Shown piece by piece: positions 34,849 to 43,623 of a stretch of DNA of 64,000 nucleotides; position 1 is the stretch's first letter, and the number at the start of each line of letters is the position of its first letter. The notes under the pieces are model-generated. The model was not told the origin of the DNA. It saw nothing but the letters and a program-made list of their open reading frames with translations, and did no database searches. Source of the stretch: Caballeronia glathei (GTDB taxonomy: Bacteria > Pseudomonadota > Gammaproteobacteria > Burkholderiales > Burkholderiaceae); contig NZ_JFHC01000013.1 in the NCBI RefSeq assembly GCF_000698595.1, positions 1-64,000 of the forward strand. Reading direction: 5' to 3'. Both the position numbers and the translations under genes were made by a program.

Positions 34849-35987
34849 AATGCACGATCGTGGGTTCCCGATATTTCGGCGCTTCGGTGCTGGAAGCGTT
34901 CCGGAACGACGGCATCGAGATTGCCGGCGTGGTGGCGCCTTCCGCCGATGATCGTCTTGCCGTGGCGGGCCGTGAGGCCGGCCTGCCGACGGTGATTCAC
35001 GAAAATCCAAGGCTCGTCGAAGGCAGCGCGATTCCTGAAGACACCGGCTTGATCGTCGCCGCGCACACGCATGCGCGCGTGAGCGACGAGGCGCTCGCGC
35101 GTTCGCGCCTGGGCGGCGTTGGCTATCACCCTTCGCTGTTGCCTCGCCATCGTGGTATCGCGGCGGTCGAATGGACCATTCTGGAGGGCGACCCGATCGC
35201 CGGCGGCTCGATATACCACCTGTCGCACGGCTGGGATGCCGGCGCGATCGCCGCACAGGACTGGTGCTTCGTCAAGCAAGGCGAAAACGCGCGGGAACTC
35301 TGGGAGCGCGCGCTGGCGCCGATGGGGCTCGCGCTATTGCTGCGCGTTGCCCATCACGCACGCGAACACGGTGAGCTGCCGGCGATCGCTCAGGACGAGC
35401 AATTCGCCACGCGCGCGCCGATCATCCGCCGGCGCATCGAACTCGCCGAGGAGCCGTCGGGGCCGCTTGCCACGCTCGTCGTCACGGCGATCGGTGCAGA
35501 CCGTCCAGGCATCGTCAACCTGCTTTCGGAGCGCGCGCGGGCCTTTGGCGCCAACTGGACCGGCAGCCGCATGGCGAGTCTCGGCAGCCAGTTCGCCGGC
35601 ATGGTGCAGTTCGAAGTCGCGCAGCGTCACGCCGACGCGCTCACCACCGCATTGCGCGATCTCGAAAGCGCGGGGCTGCGCGTCGTGATCGCGCGCAGCG
35701 AGCCGCCGCCGCTCGGGCGTGGCCGGCGCCGCGTGTCGCTGGAGCTGACCGCTCCCGACCGTCCGGGCATCGTGCGGGATCTGTCGGCCAGTCTGTCGGC
35801 GCACGATATCAGCATCGAGGAACTGGGCACGGAGCTGGCGCATGCGCCTGCCGGGCCGCATCAGTTTGGCGTCAAGGCGGTGCTCGCGGTGCCTGAAACG
35901 ATGTCGATCGAGGCACTGCGAGCGTTGCTCGAATCGCTCGCCGCCGAAATGATGGCCGACATGGCACTGGACGAAGGCCCCGCCTGA
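34845..35987 (+). CDS. Formyltransferase-tandem ACT fusion (10-formyl-THF hydrolase-like)
   Basis: 380 residues. Residues 1-190 are a formyltransferase domain: KCTIVGSRYFGASVLEAF and YHPSLLPRHRGIAAVEWTIL with the catalytic His, then HGWDAGAI with the catalytic Asp. The YHPSLLPRHRG form is that of the hydrolase domain of 10-formyl-THF dehydrogenase rather than of methionyl-tRNA formyltransferase. Residues 205-290 and 292-375 are two GcvR-like ACT domains (VTAIGADRPGIVNLLSERA and ELTAPDRPGIVRDLSASL). PurU has ACT first and formyltransferase second; here the order is reversed and ACT is doubled. It may hydrolyse 10-formyl-THF under amino-acid control. AGGAGGCAG precedes ATG 34845. Confidence 0.82.
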   Translation: MKCTIVGSRYFGASVLEAFRNDGIEIAGVVAPSADDRLAVAGREAGLPTVIHENPRLVEGSAIPEDTGLIVAAHTHARVSDEALARSRLGGVGYHPSLLPRHRGIAAVEWTILEGDPIAGGSIYHLSHGWDAGAIAAQDWCFVKQGENARELWERALAPMGLALLLRVAHHAREHGELPAIAQDEQFATRAPIIRRRIELAEEPSGPLATLVVTAIGADRPGIVNLLSERARAFGANWTGSRMASLGSQFAGMVQFEVAQRHADALTTALRDLESAGLRVVIARSEPPPLGRGRRRVSLELTAPDRPGIVRDLSASLSAHDISIEELGTELAHAPAGPHQFGVKAVLAVPETMSIEALRALLESLAAEMMADMALDEGPA

Positions 35988-36126
35988 TCCTGCGCGCCTG
36001 GCCTCCTGGCGCTGGATCGCAAGGTTCCCGATTGCGAAGGATGTCGCCTGGTGCGCGACGCTGCCGATCCAGCCCGGAGATCGGGTCGCGCATGCCGAAC
36101 CTGTTGTGATTTATATCTATCCCGTT

Positions 36127-36960
36127 TCAGTCCAGCGCCACCGTGAGCCGGTCGATCACGGCGCGAGTCTGAGGGCGCACGCCGCGCCACCAGTCGAAGG
36201 CTTCTGCCGCCTGTTCCACAAGCATCCCCACGCCGTCCGCGACAGTGCGCACGCCTGCATTGCGCGCGAGCCGCAGGAAGGGCGTCAACCGTTTGCCGTA
36301 GGCGAGTTCATAGGCCGTACCCTCCGGGCTGAAGACACGCGGCGGGACGGGCGGCAGTTCGCCGGTAAGGCTGGCCGACGTGGCGTTGACCACCAGGTCG
36401 AAGCGCCCCATCGCTTCGAGATCGCCGTAACCGCAGGCGAGCAGCGGGCCGCGCGCGCCGACCTTGGCCGCGAGTGCCCGACCTTTCGTCACGTCGCGAT
36501 TGGCAATGACCATTTCAGCCGGACGCGCCGACAGAAACGGCAGCAATGCCCCGCGGGCGGCGCCGCCCGCGCCGAGGATCAGGACGCGCTTGCCAGCCAT
36601 CGGCAGACCCAGGTTGACTTCGATGTCGCGCACGAGTCCAATCCCGTCGAAGTTCTCGGCGACGATGCGGCCGTCTTCGAACTTCATGGCATTGACGGCT
36701 CCGGCGAGTTCCGCTCTCTCACTGCGCTCGTCGGCAATTGCGAACGCCTTCAGCTTGAAGGGAGCAGTGACATTCATGCCCTTGCCACCCGCCGCGACGA
36801 ACGCCCGCACGGTGTCGGCAAAGGCTTCGTCCGGCTCCAGCAGGCCTTCGATTGCCGTATAAACCATGTCCTGCTGCGTCTCCTCTGCAAAGAGACCATG
36901 AATCAGGGGAGATTTGGTGTGTCCGATCGGATTGCCGATCACCGCGTATTGGTCCGTCAT
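36127..36960 (-). CDS. Shikimate dehydrogenase family protein
   Basis: 277 residues, the usual AroE length. The substrate-binding opening is AVIGNPIGHTKSPLIHGLF, and GMNVTAPFKLKAF holds the catalytic Lys-type position. AGAVNAMKFEDGRIVAENFDGIGLVRD, the NADP-binding RVLILGAGGAARGALLP and the C-terminal GVGMLVEQAAEAF are all present. The start is the second of two ATGs (36960), with GAGGAC upstream. It is the last gene of a five-gene operon with CoA-transferase, MaoC, VOC and reductase genes. A catabolic or quinate/hydroxy-acid dehydrogenase role is therefore more likely than being the biosynthetic AroE. Confidence 0.85.
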   Translation of the reverse strand: MTDQYAVIGNPIGHTKSPLIHGLFAEETQQDMVYTAIEGLLEPDEAFADTVRAFVAAGGKGMNVTAPFKLKAFAIADERSERAELAGAVNAMKFEDGRIVAENFDGIGLVRDIEVNLGLPMAGKRVLILGAGGAARGALLPFLSARPAEMVIANRDVTKGRALAAKVGARGPLLACGYGDLEAMGRFDLVVNATSASLTGELPPVPPRVFSPEGTAYELAYGKRLTPFLRLARNAGVRTVADGVGMLVEQAAEAFDWWRGVRPQTRAVIDRLTVALD

Positions 36961-36967
36961 CATGTCC

Positions 36968-38178
36968 TCACTTTGAAAAGAGCACGCCATCGGTCTGCAT
37001 GGCGTCGATCTCGGCCGGGCCGAAGCCGAGCGACTGCGCCACTTCCGCGTTGTGCTGTCCGAGGTCCGGCGCGACATCGCGGATCGTCGTGTCGCAGTCG
37101 GAGAAACGAAACGGCAGGTTCGGCATGCGCAGCGTCCCGTAGCGCGGATGATCCTGCTCCACGATCATGCCCCGCGCCTTGATCTGCGGATCGGCGAGCA
37201 CTTCGTCGATGCGCTGCACCTTGGCGCAAGGCACGTCGATGCCATCCAGCAGTTCCAGCACCTGCGCCACCGGGCGGGCGGCAACCCAGGGCTGGATCAC
37301 CGAAAGTATCTCGCTTCGATTCGCGTTGCGTCCCGCGAGGGTGTGGAATCGGGCGTCGGCGCCGAAGCCGGCCGGTCCCCCATGCGCTTCGATCAGCGCG
37401 GCGAAGCGTTTCCAGGCATCGTCCACCTGTGCCGCGATCACGAGATCGCCGTCGGCCGCGCGGAACACGCCGTAGAGCGTCGACGTCGGCATGTCGTGAC
37501 CCGTCTGCTCGGGCAGCACGCCTTGCATCGTGTAGCACTGCACCGCGTACTCGTGCATCGACACCAGCGTGTCGTACAGCGCCATGTCGATGTGCTGGCC
37601 CCGGCCGCTCGTCACGCGGCCCAGCAGCGCGGCGTTGATCGCCGCCACCGCGTGGATGCCGGTGTACATGTCGCCGAGCGAGATGCGCAAGAGCGGCGGC
37701 GGCTCGCCGGGCGTGCCCACCATCTGCATGATGCCGCTCCTGGCCTCGGCGATCAGACCGAAGCCCGCGCGATGCGCGTCCGGTCCGGTATGGCCGTAAG
37801 CCGAGATCGAGCAATAGACGAGACGTGGGTTACGCGCCGACAACTCTTTATACCCGAGCCCCAGCTTGTTCAGCGCGCCCGGCCGGTAGTTCTCGATGAA
37901 CACGTCCGCCGAGTCGCACAGGCGCTGCATGAACTCCTTGCCGCGCGCATCCTTCATGTTGACGCTGACACCCCGCTTGCCCATGTTGAGTTGCAGGAAG
38001 TAGCCGCTTTGCTGGTCATCGAGCACAGTGGCGTGCTGACGGCCTGCATCGCCGCTGCCGGGACGCTCGACCTTGATCACTTCGGCGCCGAGAGCCGCGA
38101 GGCAGCGCCCACGTACGGGCCCGCGAGAAAGTGGCTGTAGTCGACGACGCGAATACCTTCGAGAGGACGGGCTTGCAT
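36968..38178 (-). pseudogene. CaiB/BaiF CoA-transferase with a frameshift near its start
   Basis: The start ATG at 38178 gives MQARPLEGIRVVDYSHFLAG PYVG and then runs into AASRLSAPK and a stop at 38077. The other frame continues from about 38108 as CLAALGAEVIKVERPGSGDA and stays intact for about 370 residues to 36968. The family expects VGRCLAALGAEVIK at the joint. One G (C on the coding strand) missing near 38108-38109 explains the break exactly. Class III CoA-transferase features are present (the nucleophile Asp region GRGQHIDMALYDTL; IENYRPGALNKLGLGYKEL). It is either a recent mutation or a sequencing error. The start overlaps the MaoC stop. Confidence 0.8.
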
Positions 38179-38636
38179 CAGAACGCTCCCGGACGGCGCG
38201 GCACCATCAGGCGATGCTCGCCGCGCTGCACGGCCTGGCCGTCCTGGTTGATCAGATCGGACGGCAGCGCGACGATGCCCCAGTCGGGGCGGCTCTTGCT
38301 CGCGCGCATCGAACCGACGCGGAACTTGACGTGCAGCACGTCGTTGACCTTGATAGGCAAGAGGAAATCCCATGTCCAGCCGAGCGACATGCCCGGCAGG
38401 AATCGGTAGTCGCTCTGCGTCTTGAGGCCATCGGCAATCGACAGGCCGAACAAGCCGTGCGCGACGATCGAGCCGAAATGGCTGGCGTTGGCGTACTCCT
38501 CGTCGACGTGTACCGGCGTGTGGTCGCCCGTGAGGTCGGCGTAGGCCAGGATGCGCTCCTTCGTGACGGTGTAGGTCGGGCTCACGCACTCGTCGCCTTC
38601 GCGGGCGTCGTCCCAGTATTTCTCGATGATGGTCAT
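38178..38636 (-). CDS. MaoC-type (R)-hydratase
   Basis: 152 residues with a single hot-dog fold. The hydratase motif is AYADLTGDHTPVHVDEEYANASHFGSIVAHGLF (about 31-63), containing the Asp/His catalytic pair. The closing strand region is VLHVKFRVGSMRASKSRPDWG. It would hydrate an enoyl-CoA or mesaconyl-type CoA ester, consistent with the CoA-transferase encoded next. The start at 38636 lies 2 bases after the VOC stop, and its stop overlaps the CoA-transferase start (ATGA). This is a translationally coupled operon. Confidence 0.87.
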   Translation of the reverse strand: MTIIEKYWDDAREGDECVSPTYTVTKERILAYADLTGDHTPVHVDEEYANASHFGSIVAHGLFGLSIADGLKTQSDYRFLPGMSLGWTWDFLLPIKVNDVLHVKFRVGSMRASKSRPDWGIVALPSDLINQDGQAVQRGEHRLMVPRRPGAF

Positions 38637-38638
38637 GG

Positions 38639-39031
38639 TCACGCCTCCGCGCGTGGATCGATCGCCAGCGCCTGCGCGACGCACGCGGCGGGCCTGGCCT
38701 GAATAAGTTCGACGGCGAGGCCGTCCGGCAGGCGAAGCCAATTGCGACCCTGCGGCATTTCGGTGACATCGAACCATTGCGCCGCGACCAGCGCAGCCTG
38801 GAGGTCTTCGCACATCACGCCCAGATGCGCGAGCCGGCCTTCGGGACCTTCATGGCGCGGGTCATGGATGAATTGCAGGCCGCCGAGCGTCCAGTACTGC
38901 CGCGGCTCTTCGCGCGTGCCGTCCACCTCGCGCATGGTCATGCCGAGGACCTGCTCGAAAAAGCGGATGTGCCAGTGGATGTCCTTCACCCAGATGGCGA
39001 CGTGCTCCAGATATGCCTTTGGAACGTTCAT
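38639..39031 (-). CDS. VOC-family (glyoxalase-like) metalloenzyme
   Basis: 130 residues with the vicinal-oxygen-chelate layout: YLEHVAIWVKDIHWHIRFFEQVLGM (first strand with metal His10 and helix), LGGLQFIHDPRH, HLGVMCEDLQAAL (second module His) and GLAVELIQARP (Glu ligand). One domain pair, so probably a dimeric isomerase, epimerase or dioxygenase-like enzyme; a methylmalonyl-CoA-epimerase-like role is possible given the CoA genes. The start overlaps the stop of the upstream reductase gene by four bases. It is mid-operon. Confidence 0.8.
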   Translation of the reverse strand: MNVPKAYLEHVAIWVKDIHWHIRFFEQVLGMTMREVDGTREEPRQYWTLGGLQFIHDPRHEGPEGRLAHLGVMCEDLQAALVAAQWFDVTEMPQGRNWLRLPDGLAVELIQARPAACVAQALAIDPRAEA

Positions 39032-39978
39032 GCGGTCGTCTCCTTGTGTTGTCGGTCGGTCATGGCGCGCTCGATGCCCTTGACGCAGGCCGTGAGCGTC
39101 GCGTTGACCGGAGTCGGCACGCCGTGACGCTGCCCCCAGCGCACAACGGAACCGTTGATGAAGTCGATCTCGGTGACCGAGCCTTTTTCCAGGCTTTGCA
39201 GCATGGAGGTCTTGAAGGCGGGAGACAGTCCCTCGGCGGCCAGCGTCCAAGCCTCCTCTGGATCGGTCATGGAGAGCTTCACACCGGCGGCACGTGCGAC
39301 TGTCATCGCTTCGGCGACGGCTGCGAGGGCGGTCGTTTTCAGCAGTGGTTCGTCATAGAGCTGTCCGTAGGTGAGGCCCGTGACACCAGTGAGCGCCCCG
39401 GTGGCGACGTTGACGAGCAGCTTGTCCCACATCGTGCCGACGATGTTGTCGCTGACCGTGGTGGCAAGACCGGCGGCATTGAATGCGTCTGCGATCGCGA
39501 GCACACGGGGCGTGAGCTGGCCATCGAGTTCGCCGATGTAGGTGGCTTTGCCGGCGACGCCCGACTGGATGTGCCCCGCAGCGCGCATCACGCCGCCGAC
39601 GTAGGTCTTTCCTGCCAGCACGCGCTCGCGGCCCACGATGCCGGCGAGCACATCCTCGTGTCCGAGGCCGTTCTGCAAGGACAGCACCTGCGTGTCGGGG
39701 CCGATCAGCTCCAGTGCGCCGCGCATCGCCGAGTCGGTATGGAACGACTTGACGAGCACGACGACCAGATCAACCGCACCGGCCTCGCCGGCGCGTGTCG
39801 TTGCGCGGACCATGACACGCCGCGAACCGTTGGCGTCGTCGACCCGCAGGCCTTCCCGGCGCATGGCTTCGACATGCGCGACCGATCTGTTGAGCAGCCA
39901 CGTCTCGTGACCGGCTTCAGTGAGCGCAGCGCCGATGGCGCAGCCCAGCGCGCCGGCACCCAGAATCGCAATCTTCAA
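39028..39978 (-). CDS. Ketopantoate reductase (ApbA/PanE) family oxidoreductase
   Basis: 316 residues from TTG at 39978 (GGAG 7 bases upstream; the family starts LKIAILGAGALGCAIGAAL). An ATG at 40023 would add 15 residues. The NADP-binding GAGALG motif is at residues 7-12. VKSFHTDSAM and LSLQNGLGHED are the substrate-binding segments, and the helical C-terminal domain contains VGTMWDKLLVNVATGALTGVTG with the catalytic Lys. First gene of the operon, divergent from LysR. The real substrate is probably a 2-oxo or 3-hydroxy acid of the pathway, not ketopantoate. Confidence 0.85.
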   Translation of the reverse strand: MKIAILGAGALGCAIGAALTEAGHETWLLNRSVAHVEAMRREGLRVDDANGSRRVMVRATTRAGEAGAVDLVVVLVKSFHTDSAMRGALELIGPDTQVLSLQNGLGHEDVLAGIVGRERVLAGKTYVGGVMRAAGHIQSGVAGKATYIGELDGQLTPRVLAIADAFNAAGLATTVSDNIVGTMWDKLLVNVATGALTGVTGLTYGQLYDEPLLKTTALAAVAEAMTVARAAGVKLSMTDPEEAWTLAAEGLSPAFKTSMLQSLEKGSVTEIDFINGSVVRWGQRHGVPTPVNATLTACVKGIERAMTDRQHKETTA

Positions 39979-40028
39979 TGGTTTCTCCTTGACCTGGAGT
40001 CCACGATACGAGTTGCTGTTCATATCGG

Positions 40029-40061
40029 CAATGCAATGGCTACAATGACGTCATTGCATTG
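40029..40061. promoter_or_regulatory. Nested palindromes between the reductase operon and LysR gene
   Basis: CAATGCAATG (40029-40038) and CATTGCATTG (40052-40061) form a perfect 10-base inverted repeat. Inside it AATGACGTCATT (40044-40055) is a perfect 12-base palindrome. Both lie in the short divergent gap, so this is a strong LysR operator candidate. Confidence 0.6.
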
Positions 40062-40073
40062 GACAATAACTCC

Positions 40074-40979
40074 ATGTCTTTGCCCGAGCTCCCCGATCTG
40101 AAACTTCTGCAGCTCTTCGACCTTCTGTACGACACGCGCAACGTCACCCGCGTGGCGGAGCAACTCGGGCAGAGCCAGCCGACAGTCAGTATCTGGCTAG
40201 GACGATTGCGGGAATTTCTGCAGGACCCCTTGTTCATACGAACGCCGGGCGGCATGGCACCGACGCCGCAGGCCGATGCCTTGATCGGGCCGTGCCGCGA
40301 GATTCTCGAGTCGCTCCGGCGCTTCGCAGCGTGGGAGATCGCGTTTGATCCCGCGACGGCGCAACGGCGGTTTCGTATCTGCATGACCGACGCGAGCCAC
40401 GTCACGCTTCTTCCGCGTCTGCTTGCGCATGTACGCGCGCAGGCGCCGGGTATCCGTCTGGAGGCGGCGAGGATCGACGGGAATACCGAACGGGCGCTGG
40501 AATCGGGCGAGGCCGATCTCGCGATCGGCCACGTGCCGTGGCTGGGCGGCGGCATTTACCAGCAGCAGTTGTACATGCAGGACTGGGTGTGCCTGACCAA
40601 CCGCCATCACCCGCGACTGCGTGCGAGGCTCGGGGTGAAGCAGTACCGCGCGGAGGGGCATGTCGCCATCGCGGCGGGGACCGGCGCACAACTGCTGGAA
40701 CAGGCACTCGTGCGCGAACAAATCGAGCGGGACGTCGTGCTGGAGTTGCCGGGCTTTCTCGGGTTGGGGGCGATCATCCAGACGACCGACCTGATTGCCA
40801 CGCTGCCACGGCATATCGGCCAGACGCTGGCAAAGGTCAATGACCTCTCGATCCATCCCTGTCCGATTCCCGTGGAGGGATTTGCGGTGCGACAGCACTG
40901 GCACGCCCGGTACCATCACGAAGCAGGCAATCGCTGGCTGCGCGATCTGGTGGCTCAGTTGTTCAGCAGTTTGCGCTGA
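40074..40979 (+). CDS. LysR-type regulator of the CoA/MaoC operon
   Basis: 301 residues from ATG 40074 (a TTG at 40059 would add five). Helix-turn-helix: LPDLKLLQLFDLLYDTRNVTRVAEQLGQSQPTVSIWLGRL. The PLFIRTPGGMAPTPQAD wing is typical of the NodD/TcpR/PcpR-like clade also seen at 8350. It is divergent from the five-gene operon with palindromes in between, so it most likely controls that operon in response to a pathway acid. Confidence 0.87.
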   Translation: MSLPELPDLKLLQLFDLLYDTRNVTRVAEQLGQSQPTVSIWLGRLREFLQDPLFIRTPGGMAPTPQADALIGPCREILESLRRFAAWEIAFDPATAQRRFRICMTDASHVTLLPRLLAHVRAQAPGIRLEAARIDGNTERALESGEADLAIGHVPWLGGGIYQQQLYMQDWVCLTNRHHPRLRARLGVKQYRAEGHVAIAAGTGAQLLEQALVREQIERDVVLELPGFLGLGAIIQTTDLIATLPRHIGQTLAKVNDLSIHPCPIPVEGFAVRQHWHARYHHEAGNRWLRDLVAQLFSSLR

Positions 40980-41312
40980 GCTGTCGCATACGAAAACGGA
41001 GTCTTCGGGTGTCGGTCATCGATGAGTGACGGCACTGAAGCGAGGTCCGCTTCCCATTCTGGACCCGCCATTGTGCAGGTTTGGTGCTGGAAGGCCGCAA
41101 GGGGCCGATATGCCTCCGACGCGAGGAGGGGGACCGGCCAGGGTATTGCTGCCCACTCCGATCGCCTCGCGAATGTCTGTTTGCGAGGACCGGGGGGCTC
41201 TCACCCAAGTGACGGGCCGACACCTGCGCCGATCCCGCGCATAGAGGGTCAATGCGGTTTCATGGCATCATCGTGTGCACCTTCACACCACACCACCGCA
41301 GGAGCGTACGTC
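40980..41312. other. Gap of 333 bases, nothing recognised
   Basis: Between the LysR stop and the DUF1330 gene. The in-frame extension upstream of 41313 has no family features. A promoter for the DUF1330 gene is expected here. Confidence 0.35.
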
Positions 41313-41600
41313 ATGGCGACTTATATTGTCTTCACAAAGGAAAGCACGCAGGATCAGGGCGAGCTCGACATCTATCAAAGCAAGGTAGGCGAGACCTTCA
41401 AAGGTCATCCTGTCAAGATTCTCGCTGCCTACGGACCTCAACAGGTCCTTGAGGGCGACGCGCCAGAGGGCGTCGTGATCGTGGAGTTTCCTTCGACGGC
41501 GGCCGCGCGTGCGTGGTACGACAGCCCGACGTATCAGGAAGTTGCGCAGCACCGGTTCAAGGGCGCGCGCTATCGCGCCGTTCTCGTCGAAGGCATGTGA
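41313..41600 (+). CDS. DUF1330 protein
   Basis: 95 residues of the ferredoxin-like dimeric alpha/beta barrel superfamily. MATYIVFTKESTQDQGELDI and VLEGDAPEGVVIVEFPSTAAARAWYDSPTYQEV match the DUF1330 signature (VVIEFPS... A..WY.S..Y). These small proteins are related to YCII and EthD types and bind small aromatics in some cases. The function here is unknown. AGGAG lies 10 bases before ATG 41313. Confidence 0.85.
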   Translation: MATYIVFTKESTQDQGELDIYQSKVGETFKGHPVKILAAYGPQQVLEGDAPEGVVIVEFPSTAAARAWYDSPTYQEVAQHRFKGARYRAVLVEGM

Positions 41601-41765
41601 CGAAAGGCGCCGGCGGGGCCGTCTTCGGGAAACGAAGGGTCATTCGCCTCTACCCGTCATCGGACGTTCGGACGTCGGCTCCGCGTTGACAGCAGACACG
41701 TCGATCCATCCGAGGGGAGGCGTCGCTCATGTATTCGATACCTTCGCGTTCGGATGCGAATCTGG

Positions 41766-41806
41766 TTGCAGCCGTCTGATGCGACATTCGCATCAGACGG
41801 CTGCAT
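41766..41806. terminator. 18-bp perfect hairpin between convergent genes
   Basis: TGCAGCCGTCTGATGCGA (41767-41784) and its exact reverse complement (41788-41805) are separated by a 3-base loop. The hairpin lies 167 bases after the DUF1330 stop and 43 bases beyond the stop of the decarboxylase gene, which runs the other way. No T-run is present on either side. It may serve as a bidirectional terminator or be a small palindromic repeat. Confidence 0.6.
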
Positions 41807-41847
41807 GATCCTGACCTTGCCCCACGGGCAAGGTGCTGCACGATGCA

Positions 41848-43503
41848 TCAAGCGGAATAGAGCGTATCAACGGACTCGTGAAGCTTCATCGAAAGCGGCG
41901 ACGCTTCATACCGGCCTGCTATTACCTCGATGTACGCTCCGGTACCGCATGATTCCGCGGCGGCGATAGCCTGATCCAGTTCGGCGCACGTTGTCACGCG
42001 AGCAGTGAACCAGCCATCACAACCCAGTGCTTCCGGAAGCTTCGAGTAGTTCCATTTTGCAAGGTCGTTGTAGTACGACTCCGGGTCTTTGCAAAGAAGC
42101 CTTTCGATCAGGTAACCATCGTTGTTCAACACAAAGATGATCGGCTTAAGGCCGAATCGATGGAACTGGCTGACCTCCTGCGCGGAGAGTTGATGAGACC
42201 CTTCGCCAGTAATCAGAATCGTTCTGCGATGGGGTGCGGCGATTGCGGCACCGAATGCGGCGGGCGTTGCCCACCCGATGGCACCCCATAGCGTCTGGTT
42301 CTGGAAGGTCGCTCCCTTTGGCATGTGGGCAAAGCCGAGCCCCATCGAGGCCGTTCCGGTCTCGGCGATCACGATATCGTTGGGCCTTAACATCTGTTGC
42401 CAACGCGGATAGAGATAGTCGGCGGTTACCGGACCTTCCAGTTTGCCGACTGGCGCTCCCAACCCTTGCACGGGCGGGGCAGACACCTCCTTGCGGGGAA
42501 TTCTTCGGGCCAGTTCGGTCAGCACGTCTTCCATGCGGACATTGTTATAGGACGCGTTACCGACGCGAACCGTGTCGAGCATGATATTCATGCTCTTCGA
42601 GCGGTCAATCTGCGCGGTGAACGAACCGGAGTTGAAGTCGGTCAGCATGGCTCCGATGCCGATCACGCAATCGCATCCTTCCACGAAGACACGCACCTGT
42701 TCGTTCATCAGCTTGCCGTCATACATGCCGATGTAGTTCGGGTGGGACTCGTCAAGGACGCATTTGTCCATGAACATCGTCGTGAAAGGGAGATTGGAAG
42801 CGTTGACGATGGCGAGTGCATGATCGGCCAGTCCGGCGCGCGATACGAGAATCCCGGGGACGATGCATGCGGTCTTGCTTGGAAGCAGTGCATCGACGAT
42901 CGCCGCAACCGCCGCATTCAGCGCGACGGGATCGGTCGCGGGGCGGGGAGGGTGATCGGGAGCGGGTTCGACCGTGCCGGTGACGGGCATATTCGCGTAG
43001 TCCGACGGGAAACCCATGTAGACTGGTCGACGCATTTGTAACGCCGCTGAAATCAGCCGCTCGGTCTCGGCGACACAGTTCTCCGGCGTCATGATGGCGC
43101 GCGCGCAAACAACCGGTTCGACCATGTCGTAGAAAATTTCGAATTCGCCGTTGCCAAGTGTGTGATGGACGAGCCGGCGCGCTGTCTGCACGCCGCTCGC
43201 CGGCATGCCTACCAGATGAAATACGGGCAAGAATTCTGCGTACGAGCCGGCGGTGCCGTTGATCGCGCTGAGTTCACCGACGCCGTAGGTGGTGCTGAGC
43301 GCCGCCATGCCGTGGATGCGCGCGTAGCCGTCAGCCGAATACGCAGCGTTGAGCTCGTTGCAACTGCCGACCCATCGCATGTCCTTGTCTGCGCACACCG
43401 CGTCCTCGATCGGGAACGCATAGTCGCCCGCGACGCCGAAAATGTCCTTGATACCCAACTCTTTCAGGCGCGAAAGAACGTGCTGAATAACCGTCTTGCT
43501 CAT
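41848..43503 (-). CDS. Thiamine diphosphate-dependent 2-oxo acid decarboxylase (indolepyruvate type)
   Basis: 551 residues of the pyruvate/indolepyruvate decarboxylase family. It has the Glu activating ThDP in SCNELNAAYSADGYAR (about 46-61), the HH motif in RRLVHHTLGNGEF (about 111-123), a middle domain, and the ThDP/Mg motif ITGEGSHQLSAQEVSQF ending in LNNDGYLIER. The usual GDG is GEG here. It decarboxylates indolepyruvate, phenylpyruvate or a similar 2-oxo acid to an aldehyde, a step in IAA or aromatic amino acid breakdown. The ATG at 43503 follows GGAGAG. It is divergent from a LysR gene. Confidence 0.87.
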   Translation of the reverse strand: MSKTVIQHVLSRLKELGIKDIFGVAGDYAFPIEDAVCADKDMRWVGSCNELNAAYSADGYARIHGMAALSTTYGVGELSAINGTAGSYAEFLPVFHLVGMPASGVQTARRLVHHTLGNGEFEIFYDMVEPVVCARAIMTPENCVAETERLISAALQMRRPVYMGFPSDYANMPVTGTVEPAPDHPPRPATDPVALNAAVAAIVDALLPSKTACIVPGILVSRAGLADHALAIVNASNLPFTTMFMDKCVLDESHPNYIGMYDGKLMNEQVRVFVEGCDCVIGIGAMLTDFNSGSFTAQIDRSKSMNIMLDTVRVGNASYNNVRMEDVLTELARRIPRKEVSAPPVQGLGAPVGKLEGPVTADYLYPRWQQMLRPNDIVIAETGTASMGLGFAHMPKGATFQNQTLWGAIGWATPAAFGAAIAAPHRRTILITGEGSHQLSAQEVSQFHRFGLKPIIFVLNNDGYLIERLLCKDPESYYNDLAKWNYSKLPEALGCDGWFTARVTTCAELDQAIAAAESCGTGAYIEVIAGRYEASPLSMKLHESVDTLYSA

Positions 43504-43623
43504 GATTTCTCTCCATTGCAAAAAGAAGTTTGATGACCCACGGACCCAGTATTGGCGACCCGCTGCGATAATGGAAATTCCTTGTTATCATCCATGCGAT
43601 TACCGTTCGTTATGGATCGGGAA

